From PZPK01 sp965230795 (GTDB lineage: Bacteria > Pseudomonadota > Gammaproteobacteria > Pseudomonadales > Oleiphilaceae): a stretch of 64,000 nucleotides of DNA. The notes under the pieces were generated by a model. The model worked only from the letters and a program-made list of their open reading frames with translations. It was not told the DNA's origin and did not search any database. The stretch is taken from positions 1,612,001 to 1,676,000 of the forward strand of contig OZ246020.1 in NCBI GenBank assembly GCA_965230795.1, in the 5' to 3' direction. Position 1 is the stretch's first letter; every line of letters starts with the position of its first letter. Made by a program: the position numbers and the translations under genes. Positions 8,435 to 16,683 of the stretch are shown piece by piece.

Positions 8435-9114
8435 CTATTTGCTCACCTCGACGAGTAATGACGCTTCCCATGGCCGAGGCTTTTTGCAGGTCATATCTGA
8501 CCAGGCTTTCAGCTCAGCAAACGTAATGGGGGTGCCTTGATATAGATCTGCGAACCACGACCAGAGATAGCCCAGTTCTTCCGGGCATTCGTGTTCATAT
8601 CGTGGGGCAGGTTCGTAATCCGGATTGAGTATCCGTTTGGTTTTCTCGACCTGTTCAAGATGGTCGGCTTTTGTCGCTCCGGAGCTCGTCAGGCTTTGGC
8701 TTTTTTCGAGTCTTTCCCGGACAAAGCTTTTGAACTGCTCTCGGAGCGTGTGTAAAAAAAAGAGCGTGATGCCGCCAGATTTTCGATTTCACGGGCGATC
8801 TGCGGCGCCTTCTCCAGAAACGTCCGGATGTTCTCTGGAGTCAGATCTTCATCAAATGACCAACCAGCGATAACGCTTGCGATCATGTTGAGGCGCGTCT
8901 CGCGAATGAATGCGTTGTACGCCTTGTCATCCTTGCTATCCGGTGCATCGAGCAGGGCCCGATCACGCTGGATCTTGGCCATTTCATACGCGTCGGAATC
9001 AACGCTGCGAACCAGAACCCAATGCTCCGTGCGTTCGCCATCTGGTGTATGCAAGTGCACCCGTTTACCTTCATTGGCGGTGTCCCGGGTAAAAAACTCA
9101 TTCATGCTGCTCAT
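8435..9114 (-). CDS. Tail assembly chaperone, -1 frameshift product (GpG-T-like)
   Basis: A -1 shift at the A6 run (8701-8706) joins the 141-residue zero-frame protein to a reading frame that stays open from about 8700 to a TAG at 8437-8435, immediately before the tape measure ATG. The extension reads SQSLTSSGATKADHLEQV and continues to ELGYLWSWFADLYQGTPIT and KPRPWEASLLVEVSK. It has no usable start codon of its own, and its W-rich C-terminus resembles the T-domain of tail chaperones. In lambda the G and GT proteins at a fixed ratio load the tape measure. The fusion is about 226 residues. Confidence 0.8.
8689..9114 (-). CDS. Tail assembly chaperone, zero-frame product (GpG-like)
   Basis: A 141-residue protein between the tail tube and tape measure genes. 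It is mostly helical and charged, with no enzymatic motif, as expected for the short form of the tail chaperone that coats the tape measure during assembly. The ATG overlaps the tail tube stop codon by 4 bp, so translation is coupled. The last codons contain the A6 slippery run that gives the longer product. Confidence 0.8.
   Translation of the reverse strand: MSSMNEFFTRDTANEGKRVHLHTPDGERTEHWVLVRSVDSDAYEMAKIQRDRALLDAPDSKDDKAYNAFIRETRLNMIASVIAGWSFDEDLTPENIRTFLEKAPQIAREIENLAASRSFFYTRSESSSKALSGKDSKKAKA
8701..8707 (-). promoter_or_regulatory. Programmed -1 ribosomal frameshift site
   Basis: The minus strand reads TCG-AAA-AAA-GCC in the zero frame. After slippage of one base the A-site tRNA re-pairs perfectly and the P-site tRNA with one mismatch. 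Three codons later the zero frame meets TGA, while the -1 frame stays open for about 88 codons up to the tape measure gene. Six consecutive A residues are a known slippery element; no downstream pseudoknot was tested. Confidence 0.65.
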
Positions 9115-10049
9115 GCTGGATTTCGCTCAATGATGATGTTGGTTTGCTCTGTCTCATCAAATAGAGCCTGAAACGGCATCGTGAGCAGAATTGAGTCTGG
9201 GCCATTCACATCTGGCTTGCCATCGCTGTACTTGATGCGCGGCAGGATGAATTTGTATTCGTTGCCGGCTGGATCCACCAAGGTGAAATCAATATCGGAC
9301 TCGGTTTCATTGATGTACTTGTCGATGAGCGTCGAGTCCTCGAAATACGCAGTCAATTGACCCGTGACATTGGAGTTTGCAATTTGGGGAAGAATGGTTT
9401 CATTGGATCCCACCACAAAGCGAGGTTTCAATCCGTTCTCGAGCTTGAGATTGATCTCGGTAATGACGGCGATCGCACTGCCATTCTCGTTGATGGTACC
9501 GCTGAACGAATCAAATGGGCTGGTTGTGGTTTCAGGGTCATAGCTTGATCCACTCAAAGCCGTGGTATCCGTTGAATAGCCCTTTCCAAGTACGTCGAAC
9601 CCAGCCGTCACAATCGCGTTTGGTGCGACCTTGATCTCCATCGAATTGAATTCGACGCCGCGATATCGATGGTAAGGCTTGTTTACTGATCCAATATCAG
9701 CGAAATAGCGTTCAATGGTGAAGCTTGAACGTTCGACACCCGCCTTTAATTGGTCGGTGCCAGCAACGGGAGTATCGGTTTGCCAGGTACTGCACAATAT
9801 CGCTTCCAGGAAATCATCGAAGGAACCATAGGAAAGCTCAACAGGGATGCTACCGCCTACTTGCTGATTACCATGGCGCATATCAGCAATCTGACGATCG
9901 TCTCGCAGTTCCTCAGACTGGATGCTGTCTTTGCTAAGACCCAAGGTCGTTTTACCGCCTCGGATCGGTTTTAGGGTAGGACTTGCCGGGGTCACACCGT
10001 AAGTCGATTCCTTGATATATGCCATGCTGTGGCGAGAACCGTCTGCCAT
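9111..10049 (-). CDS. Major tail tube protein
   Basis: A 312-residue protein upstream of the chaperone and tape measure genes. The N-terminal pattern AYIKESTYGVTPASPTLKPIRGG is typical of siphovirus tail tube proteins, which polymerise into the hollow tail. The rest is beta-rich with Asp/Asn/Gly turns. Its C-terminal part may be a small Ig-like surface domain. It lies 12 bp from the tail terminator gene, and its stop overlaps the next start. Confidence 0.8.
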   Translation of the reverse strand: MADGSRHSMAYIKESTYGVTPASPTLKPIRGGKTTLGLSKDSIQSEELRDDRQIADMRHGNQQVGGSIPVELSYGSFDDFLEAILCSTWQTDTPVAGTDQLKAGVERSSFTIERYFADIGSVNKPYHRYRGVEFNSMEIKVAPNAIVTAGFDVLGKGYSTDTTALSGSSYDPETTTSPFDSFSGTINENGSAIAVITEINLKLENGLKPRFVVGSNETILPQIANSNVTGQLTAYFEDSTLIDKYINETESDIDFTLVDPAGNEYKFILPRIKYSDGKPDVNGPDSILLTMPFQALFDETEQTNIIIERNPA

Positions 10050-10061
10050 TGTCGTGCTCCT

Positions 10062-10472
10062 CTAGCGCGTGTAACGCGCGTACCAGGTGATAGTGATTGT
10101 GGTTTGGTGATAACCGTTGATGTTTTGAGCAACGCGGTCTTTGCCGCTGTTGCGGATATGTACTGTCTGACCGTCGTATGTGAATGAGGCACCGCCCTTG
10201 AATGCGGCACAGATTTCGTCTGCTTTTTGCGCTGCGAGGCCGGAACCTTCATTCAATGGGTAATTGAGATTCACTTGCAGGATTCCGGTGTATTCGTCCT
10301 GTCCGGAGTCACCCAGGGTCACGGCTGTCGGGCGATTGGGGATCACGAATAGTTCAGCCCATGCAGTACCCGCTTGAGGCTCATAAACAACGTTTTCCTG
10401 AGCGACAGGCAGGGCAAAGCCTCCGCTGCTGAATGCTTCTCTCAGCGCGGATTCGATCTTAAAGATGCTCAT
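10062..10472 (-). CDS. Tail terminator / tail completion protein (DUF4128-like)
   Basis: A 136-residue protein. The start is ATG 10472, which overlaps the stop of the upstream connector gene (ATGA); longer in-frame extensions fall inside that gene. Features such as AWAELFVIPNRPTAVTLGDSGQDEYTGILQV and the C-terminal TITWYARYTR fit the tail terminator family that caps the tail tube and fixes its length before head joining. Position between the Gp10-like protein and the tube protein agrees. Confidence 0.75.
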   Translation of the reverse strand: MSIFKIESALREAFSSGGFALPVAQENVVYEPQAGTAWAELFVIPNRPTAVTLGDSGQDEYTGILQVNLNYPLNEGSGLAAQKADEICAAFKGGASFTYDGQTVHIRNSGKDRVAQNINGYHQTTITITWYARYTR

Positions 10473-10864
10473 CTTTTGTTGGCTCGTTCTCGAAGTATCT
10501 GAGTGATGCGCGACAGGTTCTTGCGCACCATGCCGGTTGGGGCCTGCTTCGCTGAATGTCCGTATTCGAGCGGCATGATGTAGGGTAGATTGTTGGTCAA
10601 ATACAGCGTCCCATCTGAAATGGAAGACAGCACTTGCTCTGCTGCCTCTTGAGTTGCCTGACCTCCGCCAGGATCCAATCGCTCTATCTGGCCTCCAGCC
10701 GGAGTGTTCTTTGTGGTCTGCCAATTGCCTCGGGCTCGGCCAGTATCCACCGGTGTATCCAAAATAACGGAGTTGAACAGCTCCAATGTGATTGCCTTGC
10801 GGTCAGCGTCGACTTTCTCAGTGATGTTGAGCGTCGCGAGCCGTAGCTCTTCCGAGAAGCTCAT
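10469..10864 (-). CDS. HK97 Gp10-like head-tail connector protein
   Basis: A 131-residue protein. The pattern VDTGRARGNWQTTKNTP followed by YLTNNLPYIMPLEYGHS is characteristic of the HK97 gp10 / minor tail Z-like family that acts at the head-tail interface. It overlaps neighbours by 4 bp on both sides, forming a tightly coupled connector block (10062-11720). Confidence 0.75.
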   Translation of the reverse strand: MSFSEELRLATLNITEKVDADRKAITLELFNSVILDTPVDTGRARGNWQTTKNTPAGGQIERLDPGGGQATQEAAEQVLSSISDGTLYLTNNLPYIMPLEYGHSAKQAPTGMVRKNLSRITQILRERANKR

Positions 10865-11205
10865 GCAATCAACCTGATGTAGTAATACATGACCAGGTCT
10901 TGAGCGCTCTTCTTGCGAATATCGTGGACAACCATTTCACGACCATCGAACGTTGCAATATCTGCAAGATGAGGCTCGATCCCGCTATGTAGCATCAAAA
11001 TCTTGTCACCGGCATTGATCGTGCCGAATGTTCTTGAAATTAGTGATTGATCATCTATCTCGACGGCCTTTGTCGTCAGGGTCGTGACGGTTGAGCCGGC
11101 GCGAATTCCGGTAACAGGATCCACTGCAGCACCCGTTTTTCGGGCGAGCGTGAGCGTTGAACCGTTCTCGTTGATCAGGTCCAGCGCTGTATTTTGTAGA
11201 GTCAT
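10861..11205 (-). CDS. Head closure / head-tail joining protein
   Basis: A 114-residue beta-rich protein in the connector block between the adaptor and the Gp10-like gene, the place of SPP1 gp16 or lambda FII-type stoppers. The C-terminus reads FDGREMVVHDIRKKS, resembling small stopper folds. It starts inside the stop of the previous gene (4-bp overlap). The assignment rests on size, order and fold pattern. Confidence 0.6.
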   Translation of the reverse strand: MTLQNTALDLINENGSTLTLARKTGAAVDPVTGIRAGSTVTTLTTKAVEIDDQSLISRTFGTINAGDKILMLHSGIEPHLADIATFDGREMVVHDIRKKSAQDLVMYYYIRLIA

Positions 11206-11720
11206 GATCTTACGGCGTGAAGGCCTTGGCGTTTGTAGAGAGGGGATAGGTGAGCAAGTGGTTTGGCGAATGCGTCTGTGTAGGGTTTGACTACCTTATC
11301 GGCTGAATACACCTTTTCGATGTCGCCGACCTTTTCCTTGATGACCTGGCCTTTGTTCGAAATTTCACGGTTCGGTAGCAGGTCTTGATCAAGAGCTTCA
11401 ATTGCCAAAGCGCATTGCGCATTTTCAAGGCGACGAGGGATTTCGTTGTTTGGCATCAGGGCGCCGGGAATTTCAACGTCCCACACATCGGATCGTGGCC
11501 AGTCCAGTGGCTGAGCAGGGTTAGCGCGATAGCCTTTCCACCGGTGTGACTGTCCATCAAGATAGCGCATGGCCTGAATCAGCAATCCTTCGCATTCCGC
11601 ATCTGTTTTGTGATTCAGAGAGATGCTGCCCGCTTTCGCATAGGCGCGCAGATCAGCAACAGACTGGTAAGAGTTGGCGGCTGGATTGCTGCCTGTTCCA
11701 TCTTCAATTACGAGGGCCAT
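11202..11720 (-). CDS. Head-tail adaptor (DnaT-like / Ad1 type)
   Basis: A 172-residue helical protein. It begins with VIEDGTGSNPAANSY and contains SVADLRAYA and a WPRSDVWD motif, the pattern of the head completion adaptor that binds below the portal (often mis-annotated as a DnaT-like ssDNA-binding protein). ATG 11720 is preferred over an upstream TTG because AAGGAGG lies six bases before it. Confidence 0.7.
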   Translation of the reverse strand: MALVIEDGTGSNPAANSYQSVADLRAYAKAGSISLNHKTDAECEGLLIQAMRYLDGQSHRWKGYRANPAQPLDWPRSDVWDVEIPGALMPNNEIPRRLENAQCALAIEALDQDLLPNREISNKGQVIKEKVGDIEKVYSADKVVKPYTDAFAKPLAHLSPLYKRQGLHAVRS

Positions 11721-11732
11721 GCGCAACCTCCT

Positions 11733-12011
11733 TTATTTTTTCTTTTTGGATTGGATCTTGCGGATATCATCGAACGACAACGATTGCCCCGGAAGAAAGC
11801 CATCTTCGTTTTCTTTGATTGATTCCGCATTCTTCGGCTCGTCCATATTCGCCGAAACAGTCGCTTGAGTATCGTCCGGAGAGTTGCCTGAATCAACGCT
11901 TGAATCTTTAGATTCTAATCCCGCTGTTGGGACTTGTTTTTCCTCCGCAGCTTGTTGCTTGGCGTCTTCCTTTGGCGTGCTACTACTTTGCTGTTTTTGC
12001 TTTGCTGTCAT
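11733..12011 (-). CDS. Small low-complexity phage protein
   Basis: A 92-residue, highly polar protein rich in Ser, Lys, Glu and Gln, predicted to be disordered, with a short C-terminal motif (LSFDDIRKIQSKKKK). It sits between the major capsid and adaptor genes. Such proteins here may be head decoration or minor head components. No family was recognised and no function is claimed. Confidence 0.6.
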   Translation of the reverse strand: MTAKQKQQSSSTPKEDAKQQAAEEKQVPTAGLESKDSSVDSGNSPDDTQATVSANMDEPKNAESIKENEDGFLPGQSLSFDDIRKIQSKKKK

Positions 12012-12063
12012 GGTTGTGTTCCTTCTGCAAAAAATGAAGGGAGCCGGAGCTCCCTATGGATCA

Positions 12064-13074
12064 CTAGCCGTTCGTGACTAGGAAGGCGATTGGAGTGTTC
12101 TTGCGGGCCATTTTTCGCGTCCAATTGGCAGCCAATCTTAGCTCCGCGAGGGTTGCAGAATTACCTGCCACTGAGGCGCTCAAGAAGCTGTGCCCTGATG
12201 GGTGTAGCAACCACGTCTTACGCTCCCATAGTGTCTCGGTACCGCCACCTTGACCCTCGCTCTCCTTCCGCTCTACCGCGACCGGTTTTCGAGGTGATCC
12301 AACGCCAAGACCAAATGCGTTTTCACCGTAGAGGATACTAGTGATCTTGAATCCACTGGTGGATCCCGCAACAACGGGGCAGTTGTCATCAACAATTACC
12401 TCTTTACCCATAAAGTAAGGGATATTCATTGTGCCAGAGCTGTCCTTTTCGAAGTCGATGTCGTCGTTGTTGACCATTTGTTTGTAGATCAGCGAGTGAA
12501 CACCAAGAGCTCGGAGCGCATCGAAGTTATCGCCCAAGGTAAAGACGGCCTCGATAAATGCCTCGCGGCTGTAGAGGTTGGAAGCGGCTGCATTGTTTCC
12601 ATCTTCGATAGCAATGTCGTGGATCATATCCCCGCTGTTGTTGGCCACGTTCGCTGCTTGGATACCAACAGCAGATGCGATCAATCGACGCTGTAGTTGT
12701 CGCGACCAGTAGACACCGGTTCGTGCAGCAATGCGCTGCATTGGGTTGGACCCTGCAATTTCACTTACCAAGTCTGCATCCTTCCAACCGTTGTTCAAGT
12801 AGGCGATGCGAGCAAGGTACTCATCCGCATCCACTTTACTTGGCGTTGCGTTGTTTTCAGAATCATCTGAAAGGTTAGGTTCGTCATCGGCATCCAGGTC
12901 GTGCCAGTAAGGTACATCCAGGATCTTTCCGCCCGAGTTTGCTTTTTCATTAAGCATCTCGTTGGTAGTCAAAAGGCCAGATTCGACGAGGCGAGATTTT
13001 TCTGGCGAGTTCTCTGCCTGATAATCGGCATAGACCTCCGGCTCAATTACATCTGATAGTTGCACAAGTGCCAT
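12064..13074 (-). CDS. Major capsid protein (HK97 fold)
   Basis: A 336-residue protein directly after the scaffold gene, as in other phages with a separate scaffold. The N-terminus (MALVQLSDVIEPEVYADY) and internal motifs (LDVPYWHDLDADDEPNLSDD, VYWSRQLQRRLIA, YSREAFIEAVFTLGDN) are those of the coat protein family found in phages with DUF4055-type portals. About 400 copies would form the icosahedral shell. Nothing unusual in length. Confidence 0.85.
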   Translation of the reverse strand: MALVQLSDVIEPEVYADYQAENSPEKSRLVESGLLTTNEMLNEKANSGGKILDVPYWHDLDADDEPNLSDDSENNATPSKVDADEYLARIAYLNNGWKDADLVSEIAGSNPMQRIAARTGVYWSRQLQRRLIASAVGIQAANVANNSGDMIHDIAIEDGNNAAASNLYSREAFIEAVFTLGDNFDALRALGVHSLIYKQMVNNDDIDFEKDSSGTMNIPYFMGKEVIVDDNCPVVAGSTSGFKITSILYGENAFGLGVGSPRKPVAVERKESEGQGGGTETLWERKTWLLHPSGHSFLSASVAGNSATLAELRLAANWTRKMARKNTPIAFLVTNG

Positions 13075-13085
13075 GTTTTAGTTCC

Positions 13086-13787
13086 TCAGTTAGATTCGGC
13101 ATCGCGCAGGCGTCGGTACTTCTCTTTATCATTGCGATAAAGTTCAGTACGTTCCTGCTCTGTCATTTCGGTAAATTTTTTACCAACGGCCCCGCCGCTG
13201 GCTGGTCGTGCACCACCGGCCCCGCCGCCAGATGCGTGTGAAGCAACCACCAAAGCCCCAAACTTTGGATTACTTCTGAATTCTTGTTTCAGTTGGTCGA
13301 CTGTTGAAATCGTGAGATTGCCTTTTTCGTCCGTGACTTTGATTTCGTCGCCCTCGAGCCGCAGGCGTTTCTCGATGAATGTGGATAGGATTTCCTGATT
13401 GGCGCCTTCCGATAGCTCAGCCGCGATCAGCATGGATTGACGTTGAATCTCTTTCTGAGCAAAAGCCTGGTCGCGCTCCTGTAGCTGAGTTTCCAGGTCC
13501 TTTATCTTTTGCTCATATGATTCGGACAGCGCCTGAAAATCGCCTTCTTTTTTCGCCTTCTCTTCCTTGGCCTGACGTGCTTCTTCCGCCGCTGTACGCG
13601 CCTTTTCAGATTCTGCTTTCTTCTCATCCAGCAGTTCCTGTACCTTGGCTTTTAATCCAGTGACATCTTCGCCCTGGGGCATGCCATCGATGCCAGTGAG
13701 AATAAAGACCCCGTCTTTCTCCTCATAAAGCGCCTTGAGCTCGTCGCTCAATCCATCCAGTGATTCCAGTTTGTATTTCAACTTCAT
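13086..13787 (-). CDS. Capsid scaffold protein
   Basis: A 233-residue protein with an N-terminal LKYKLESLDGL region, a long Lys/Glu/Ala coiled coil (about 45-115) and a Gly/Ala-rich tail (about 190-210) before a basic C-terminus. This helical design and the position before the capsid gene define the internal scaffold that guides shell assembly and leaves before DNA packaging. No protease domain is visible. The terminator at 13840-13868 lies upstream of it within the operon. Confidence 0.8.
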   Translation of the reverse strand: MKLKYKLESLDGLSDELKALYEEKDGVFILTGIDGMPQGEDVTGLKAKVQELLDEKKAESEKARTAAEEARQAKEEKAKKEGDFQALSESYEQKIKDLETQLQERDQAFAQKEIQRQSMLIAAELSEGANQEILSTFIEKRLRLEGDEIKVTDEKGNLTISTVDQLKQEFRSNPKFGALVVASHASGGGAGGARPASGGAVGKKFTEMTEQERTELYRNDKEKYRRLRDAESN

Positions 13788-13839
13788 TTCACAGTCTCCC
13801 AGAGAGTGTGTTGACCGGCCCTACCGATCGCCCATAAAA

Positions 13840-13868
13840 AAACCCCGCACCTTTCGGTAACGGGGTTT
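13840..13868 (-). terminator. Rho-independent terminator inside the late operon
   Basis: On the minus strand AAACCCCG pairs with CGGGGTTT across a 13-base loop, followed by a T-run. It stands between the membrane moron gene (13916-14875) and the scaffold gene. In lysogens it would stop moron transcription; during late expression it must be read through. Confidence 0.75.
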
Positions 13869-13915
13869 CGGTTTAGTTTTTTGGCCCACTAAGAGCCTTT
13901 GTGAAAGAGGACGTT

Positions 13916-14875
13916 CTATCCTTTTCCAGTTTTTGTCATCAAGACTTTTGCTAGCTCAATTGCTTGTTCTGATGGTGGTTTGCCAGTATCCGAGAAATCA
14001 TGGTCATCGGGAGACAAAAATTCAGTCAAATAAAGCAAAGATTTTTCTTCCGTTTTTCCTGTTAGTTCCAAAACGTCTCCACGAGCTTCGTAGAAAGCCG
14101 CTAACTTTGTGCTGTACCGGAACATGGATACCAGGATTTGAACTAGAAACAGCAGAATGAATATCGCTCCAACTCGTGTGCTTATGGAAGAGATGATCAC
14201 AGGAGTTCCAGTTTTATAGAGCCTTTGTTGTTCCTCTTTAAACAGTACCAATTCATTCCGGATCTCTTTAATAAGATCTTCAGGTACAGCTTTCTCAATT
14301 TTATTCTGCAGCTTCCTGGTCAGGTTGTAAGATATTTCTTCCATATCAATGTCATTGAATTGATACAGTTCTTCTCCTTCAAGCTTGGCGTATTTCTCGA
14401 TAAGCTGGTTAACAGCAGTTTTATAATCGTGAAGAATTACAGGATCTTCGGTGTAAACGGTGGCTATTTTATTTGTTATGTGATCGAGGATTCTTTCTTC
14501 AGTTTTTTCTAACTCTTCTTCTCTCGAAAAGTTCGCTATTTGATCGGCCCCGATGAAAATAGATATGCCGGCAAATAGACATACCAATATCATCAACAAG
14601 GTAACCCGACCACTAAATTTCAGCTGATTAGCCCTCGCCCTCATACTTCGTATGGTTTCTGCTATTTTCGGATTTTCGATGTCGCTTGCAATTTTAATTT
14701 CGTCTCGCTTAAAAACTAGCCCTGTCGTCAAAGAGTAGTAGAGCAAGCCTCCAACAAGAGCCAAGAATGCCAGAGGTACTGCGAACTCCAATTGATCTAC
14801 TATCAATCCGAGGGTGAATGCCAAACCCAATAAAACTGTCCCGATAATTATTTTTGCTTTCATGTACGATTCCAT
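13916..14875 (-). CDS. Four-helix membrane protein, probable moron
   Basis: A 319-residue protein with membrane segments near residues 7-24, 30-50, 90-110 and 235-260, and a charged helical region (about 120-225) between the last two. No family was recognised. It interrupts the otherwise conserved head module, is more AT-rich than its neighbours, and is followed by its own terminator. These are the marks of a moron expressed in the prophage state. Superinfection exclusion is a reasonable guess but unproven. Start may be ATG 14875 or 14863. Confidence 0.65.
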   Translation of the reverse strand: MESYMKAKIIIGTVLLGLAFTLGLIVDQLEFAVPLAFLALVGGLLYYSLTTGLVFKRDEIKIASDIENPKIAETIRSMRARANQLKFSGRVTLLMILVCLFAGISIFIGADQIANFSREEELEKTEERILDHITNKIATVYTEDPVILHDYKTAVNQLIEKYAKLEGEELYQFNDIDMEEISYNLTRKLQNKIEKAVPEDLIKEIRNELVLFKEEQQRLYKTGTPVIISSISTRVGAIFILLFLVQILVSMFRYSTKLAAFYEARGDVLELTGKTEEKSLLYLTEFLSPDDHDFSDTGKPPSEQAIELAKVLMTKTGKG

Positions 14876-14885
14876 GCGTTTTAAT

Positions 14886-15053
14886 CTAATTTTTAGGAGC
14901 TTCTTCAGCGATTAATAACCAGTCTTCCAATAGTTGAACTGCGGCTTCAATGCCTGGGTCATCTCCCAGGACTTTTACGCGCTCGATTTCTTCTTTGATC
15001 TTCTCAGGAGGGTCGTAAGGACCGACCTGCAGATCAACCAATGTCATAGTCAT
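14886..15053 (-). CDS. Small 55-residue phage protein overlapping MuF stop
   Basis: The minus strand encodes 55 residues beginning MTMTLVDLQVGPYDPPEKIK and ending IAEEAPKN, starting 20 bp inside the end of the MuF gene in another frame. It is acidic and probably helical in the second half. Overlap with MuF suggests translational coupling, and its codon use looks like the neighbours. An alternative start is ATG 15047. No family is known to me. Confidence 0.5.
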   Translation of the reverse strand: MTMTLVDLQVGPYDPPEKIKEEIERVKVLGDDPGIEAAVQLLEDWLLIAEEAPKN

Positions 15054-16683
15054 TCAACCATTCCTCGAATATGGACTGCATTCGCTTCAACGCATTGTCC
15101 ATTCTATCGCCAATGCCCTTGGCTTGATACCGAATCGCTCCGTTCTTGTTCAGCAGCAGGTTGACCAGGTGTGCGTGCGTCTCGTTGGCATCCTCGATCG
15201 ATACCGTATTGCTTCGGATAAGCGGGTACATGCGGTCACGAACAAATGAGTCAGTCCGCTTATAGATTGATCTCAGATCCTGAAGCGGTAGATTCACAGA
15301 TGCTCTGAACTCGCCCGAATCTTGCGTTGCAAAGGCGACAATCTCTTTGATACCAGTATGCGCGGTGAATTCCAAATCTGCTTGAGACAATGACAATCCA
15401 CTGGGGTGGTTATGGTAGAGGATCGCTTCAGGATTCTGTTTAAGCTTGCGTACTTCCTTGTCGGTAAAGCTCACACTTGAGCTTTCGCCGCGTTTTTTGA
15501 ACAGGAAGTCTCCGGTGTCCGGGTTGCCTGCATAAGCGAATTCACCACCGTATTGCCGACCATTACTGACCACATAGGAGCGCGCTGTTTCCTCGCTGGC
15601 AATTAAATCAGGTTCCAACCGATCAAAAGCTCTCGGCTCTCGATCCCGCATCTCTTTGAGTGTCAGGGGCCGGAAATTTTTACCCAGCTGAAGCTGTTGA
15701 AATTTAGTGGCAGTTAATCCGCCTTCGCGGAACAGCTTTGCGCGAGTGGGGCCCAGAACATCGTCCTGAAAGTCCGGGCTTTGTTGCTTCAACCACTCGT
15801 AATACGTCAGGTTGGCGCTCACTGGTCCATCCTGGCTTGCCCGGGTTCGGCCTTTGCTGAGAAATCGATATTTGCTGGCCAGTTCGGCAACGGTCGTGGA
15901 ACGACAGCGAATATGCACCGGAGGCTTCGGGCCTTTTCCTACCTGGAAGATCTCACCATCCAATGATCGACAGATCGTGCTTGTTCGATGGTCCAGTGTT
16001 GATACCCACCGGTAACCGGCAATGATGTCCTCGTTTTTCTTCCAAGTCTCAAAGCGGGCGACGCTAGCGCTATGCTGCACGGCCGTTCTGACAATGGCTT
16101 CCGCATGTCGATTCACGACATTGAGGGCTCCATCCGTATATCTTGCGGCTTTGGTACCGCGGATTGCCTGGATAATCTCAAAATTCGTTTGGCCTTCGAA
16201 AAAGCCGCGGCGAATAATGCCTGTTAGTCGCTTTGTATCCGTGTGCATCCAGTCGCGAATGAATGGCTCCAGCAGTTTTCCACCATCTGGGCCACGAACG
16301 GATAGGGGCGTATTAAAAACCGCCGCACGAACCTGTTCCGGCGCTGGAATGACCGTTTCAATCAATCCATCGAGCGTGTTGTCCAGGTTCCGGGATTCGA
16401 ACTCTGATTCGTACTCGCTGAGCTCGATCAGATGCCCGGCCAGATCGTCATAGTACTCGTTGAAAATACCGTTGAGCGTCTTCTCGATCGCGCGGAGTAG
16501 CTTCTCCATTCGCGTTCGGGAAAACGTGGTCAGATCATTCTCTGTGAGCGACAGACGCAATGCTTTGTCCATACGCTTCAGGAACGCAGCGAACTGGTTG
16601 ACCTCATCCGCCTTCAAGCTCTCGAGGTAGACGGCATTTCTGATTGTCGCGTTAAGCAGCTTCGCCGGCGTCGTCATCGTCAT
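15034..16683 (-). CDS. MuF-type head protein with C-terminal JAB/JAMM-like domain
   Basis: A 549-residue protein. Residues about 1-290 form the MuF head-morphogenesis domain (WVSTLDHRTSTICRSLDGE, then PPVHIRCRSTT), normally a minor virion protein near the portal. About residues 370-470 resemble the JAB/JAMM metalloprotease fold: ILYHNHPSGLSLSQADLEF supplies the HxHP...SxxD zinc motif. MuF proteins often carry enzymatic or toxin cargo at the C-terminus. The domain could be injected with the DNA and act as a peptidase or deubiquitinase-like enzyme. It overlaps the portal gene by 32 bp. Confidence 0.8.
   Translation of the reverse strand: MTMTTPAKLLNATIRNAVYLESLKADEVNQFAAFLKRMDKALRLSLTENDLTTFSRTRMEKLLRAIEKTLNGIFNEYYDDLAGHLIELSEYESEFESRNLDNTLDGLIETVIPAPEQVRAAVFNTPLSVRGPDGGKLLEPFIRDWMHTDTKRLTGIIRRGFFEGQTNFEIIQAIRGTKAARYTDGALNVVNRHAEAIVRTAVQHSASVARFETWKKNEDIIAGYRWVSTLDHRTSTICRSLDGEIFQVGKGPKPPVHIRCRSTTVAELASKYRFLSKGRTRASQDGPVSANLTYYEWLKQQSPDFQDDVLGPTRAKLFREGGLTATKFQQLQLGKNFRPLTLKEMRDREPRAFDRLEPDLIASEETARSYVVSNGRQYGGEFAYAGNPDTGDFLFKKRGESSSVSFTDKEVRKLKQNPEAILYHNHPSGLSLSQADLEFTAHTGIKEIVAFATQDSGEFRASVNLPLQDLRSIYKRTDSFVRDRMYPLIRSNTVSIEDANETHAHLVNLLLNKNGAIRYQAKGIGDRMDNALKRMQSIFEEWLNDYDIG

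Noticed and set aside
14934..15164. Plus-strand open frame of 76 codons crossing the end of MuF
   Set aside because: It starts at TTG without a ribosome site and is the shadow of the small 55-residue gene and MuF.
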